From Ischnura elegans (taxonomy: Eukaryota; Arthropoda; Insecta; Odonata; Coenagrionidae): a stretch of DNA of 64,000 nt. Position numbers and translations under genes: made by a program. The notes under the pieces were generated by a model that worked only from the letters and a program-made list of their open reading frames with translations, was not told the DNA's origin and did not search any database. Positions 63,031-64,000 of the stretch are shown piece by piece (the stretch's first letter is position 1; the number at the start of each line of letters is the position of its first letter). The stretch is taken from contig NC_060247.1 in NCBI RefSeq assembly GCF_921293095.1, forward strand, positions 52,983,111-53,047,110, written 5' to 3'.

Positions 63031-64000
63031 GACGCCCCCTGCTGTTAGACCAAATACATCAAATACATATTTAAGGAAGCGTCCCGAAACCACAGCCGCA
63101 TTAAGTCTAACAGATCTCACGAGGGTAATATCGGCTAATCTACCTTATAACCAAAAAGGTTGGGAGAAAAGAATACCTCATACCTTTTGGTTACTGTCTC
63201 AGGTTGGGGGAACGAGGGGTATTGCCCCCATGACTATCCGCCTTTTTCCTGCAATTGCTGATATTTGTGCCACAAACGAGAAGTAACCCTCAATAAAACC
63301 AATACAGCGTTAAAAAACGATGATGACATGGCTTATTTCAATAGAAACGCCAACAGAGACGGAAAGGCTGGGAATACATAAGGAAATTCGACATAAATAT
63401 GAGAAAAATTAAAGAGAAATCGAGCGTTAGAAAGGGGGAAAAATAATCGACCTTTAAATCATCATTCAAAGTACTTCCAACAAAAAATTTCTTTCGAAGG
63501 CAAAATGATACATGCAACAGTCAAGCTTTACACCCCGATCCTCTGCGTGTAAAAATGTGCACCATGTTGGAGATTACCGGAAGAGCATTCCAACCAGTCC
63601 ATAAGGGCAAACGCCGCGAAATATGCACTCTTTGGACTCTGAAGAATCTGAGGACCTTACATCCTCAGATTCTTCTAACTATTTGTTAATGGAAATTTTC
63701 CGGTGTCATCCGGTCATCAAGCGCCATATCGGTGTCATAAACACGAGCCGTGCCAACGCAAGGCGAGAGAGAGACATCAATTACATACTGTTAACGGCGA
63801 TGAAGGCCGAACCGTTTCGGTCAAGTGCACGACATTGACTTACTCAATAGATGAAGTGGACACTAGAGTGCCCCTATAGAATTTCAAAGCGCTCTAATGC
63901 TTCAACTCATTTGCCCTCACTGATGAGGGTATATTCATTCACAAACCATTTCCCATACGTAGGCTATTCTTTTCAAATTACTTCCATAATTATTAAAAAT
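63031..64000. other. Flank upstream of the proposed promoter
   Basis: Composition returns to AT-rich. A 12-bp hairpin, AGAATCTGAGGA and TCCTCAGATTCT around 63644-63675, is the only structure seen. The 71-codon plus frame across it is not called. Confidence 0.45.

Noticed and set aside
62331-63048. Frames of 185 and 141 codons (minus) and 108 codons (plus) in the 62.7-kb island
   Set aside because: Stop-poor because of GC content; no family resemblance. The short exon at 62311 is better supported because its donor phase fits exon 2.
1-64000. CRISPR arrays, bacterial operons, integrons or prophage
   Set aside because: Introns, GT-AG splice sites, SINE/LINE remains and a USP2-type gene show animal nuclear DNA; no regular spacer-repeat array is present.

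Overview
The window is nuclear DNA from an animal, most likely an arthropod and probably an insect with a large, repeat-rich genome. It is AT-rich and almost all non-coding. Exons are short, with canonical GT-AG borders, and introns reach tens of kilobases. The one clear gene encodes an animal USP2-type deubiquitinase. Species cannot be named from sequence alone.

The gene lies on the minus strand. Six exons between 22025 and 13089 encode the complete USP catalytic domain: the Cys box, the QQDAQEFL box, two zinc-binding CxxC pairs, the His box and the C-terminal YVLFYEL motif. I propose a seventh, first coding exon at 62311..62234, inside a GC/CpG-rich island at about 62.3-63.0 kb. It has an upstream in-frame stop, a good ATG context and a phase-0 GTAAGA donor that joins exon 2 in frame. 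The assembled frame is 1200 nt (399 aa), about the length of the short mammalian USP2 isoform. If right, intron 1 is about 40.2 kb. Longer isoforms could start outside the window or from other GC-rich islands inside that intron.

The rest is introns and flanking DNA with mobile-element remains. In 1-13 kb, 3' of the gene, there is a 2.36-kb hAT element with a perfect 8-bp target duplication, a small hAT-type MITE, a possible third MITE, tRNA-like pieces and a long fold-back repeat. The 3' introns hold two more long inverted repeats, three copies of one tRNA-derived SINE family, and a decayed non-LTR endonuclease segment. Intron 1 holds a Tc1-like transposon of IR/DR architecture with a dead transposase, a short MITE, a non-LTR reverse-transcriptase tail, a 175-bp tandem duplication and a series of GC-rich islands in AT-rich DNA.

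The most interesting non-gene signal is a shared design in three unrelated-looking fold-back repeats (9.2, 14.5 and 20.1 kb). Each carries a GAAAC motif next to a GTC, close to its centre, preceded by TGA-N-GA. This resembles the core of a hammerhead ribozyme, as known from Penelope-like retroelements. The pairing is imperfect, so this is a lead and not a call.
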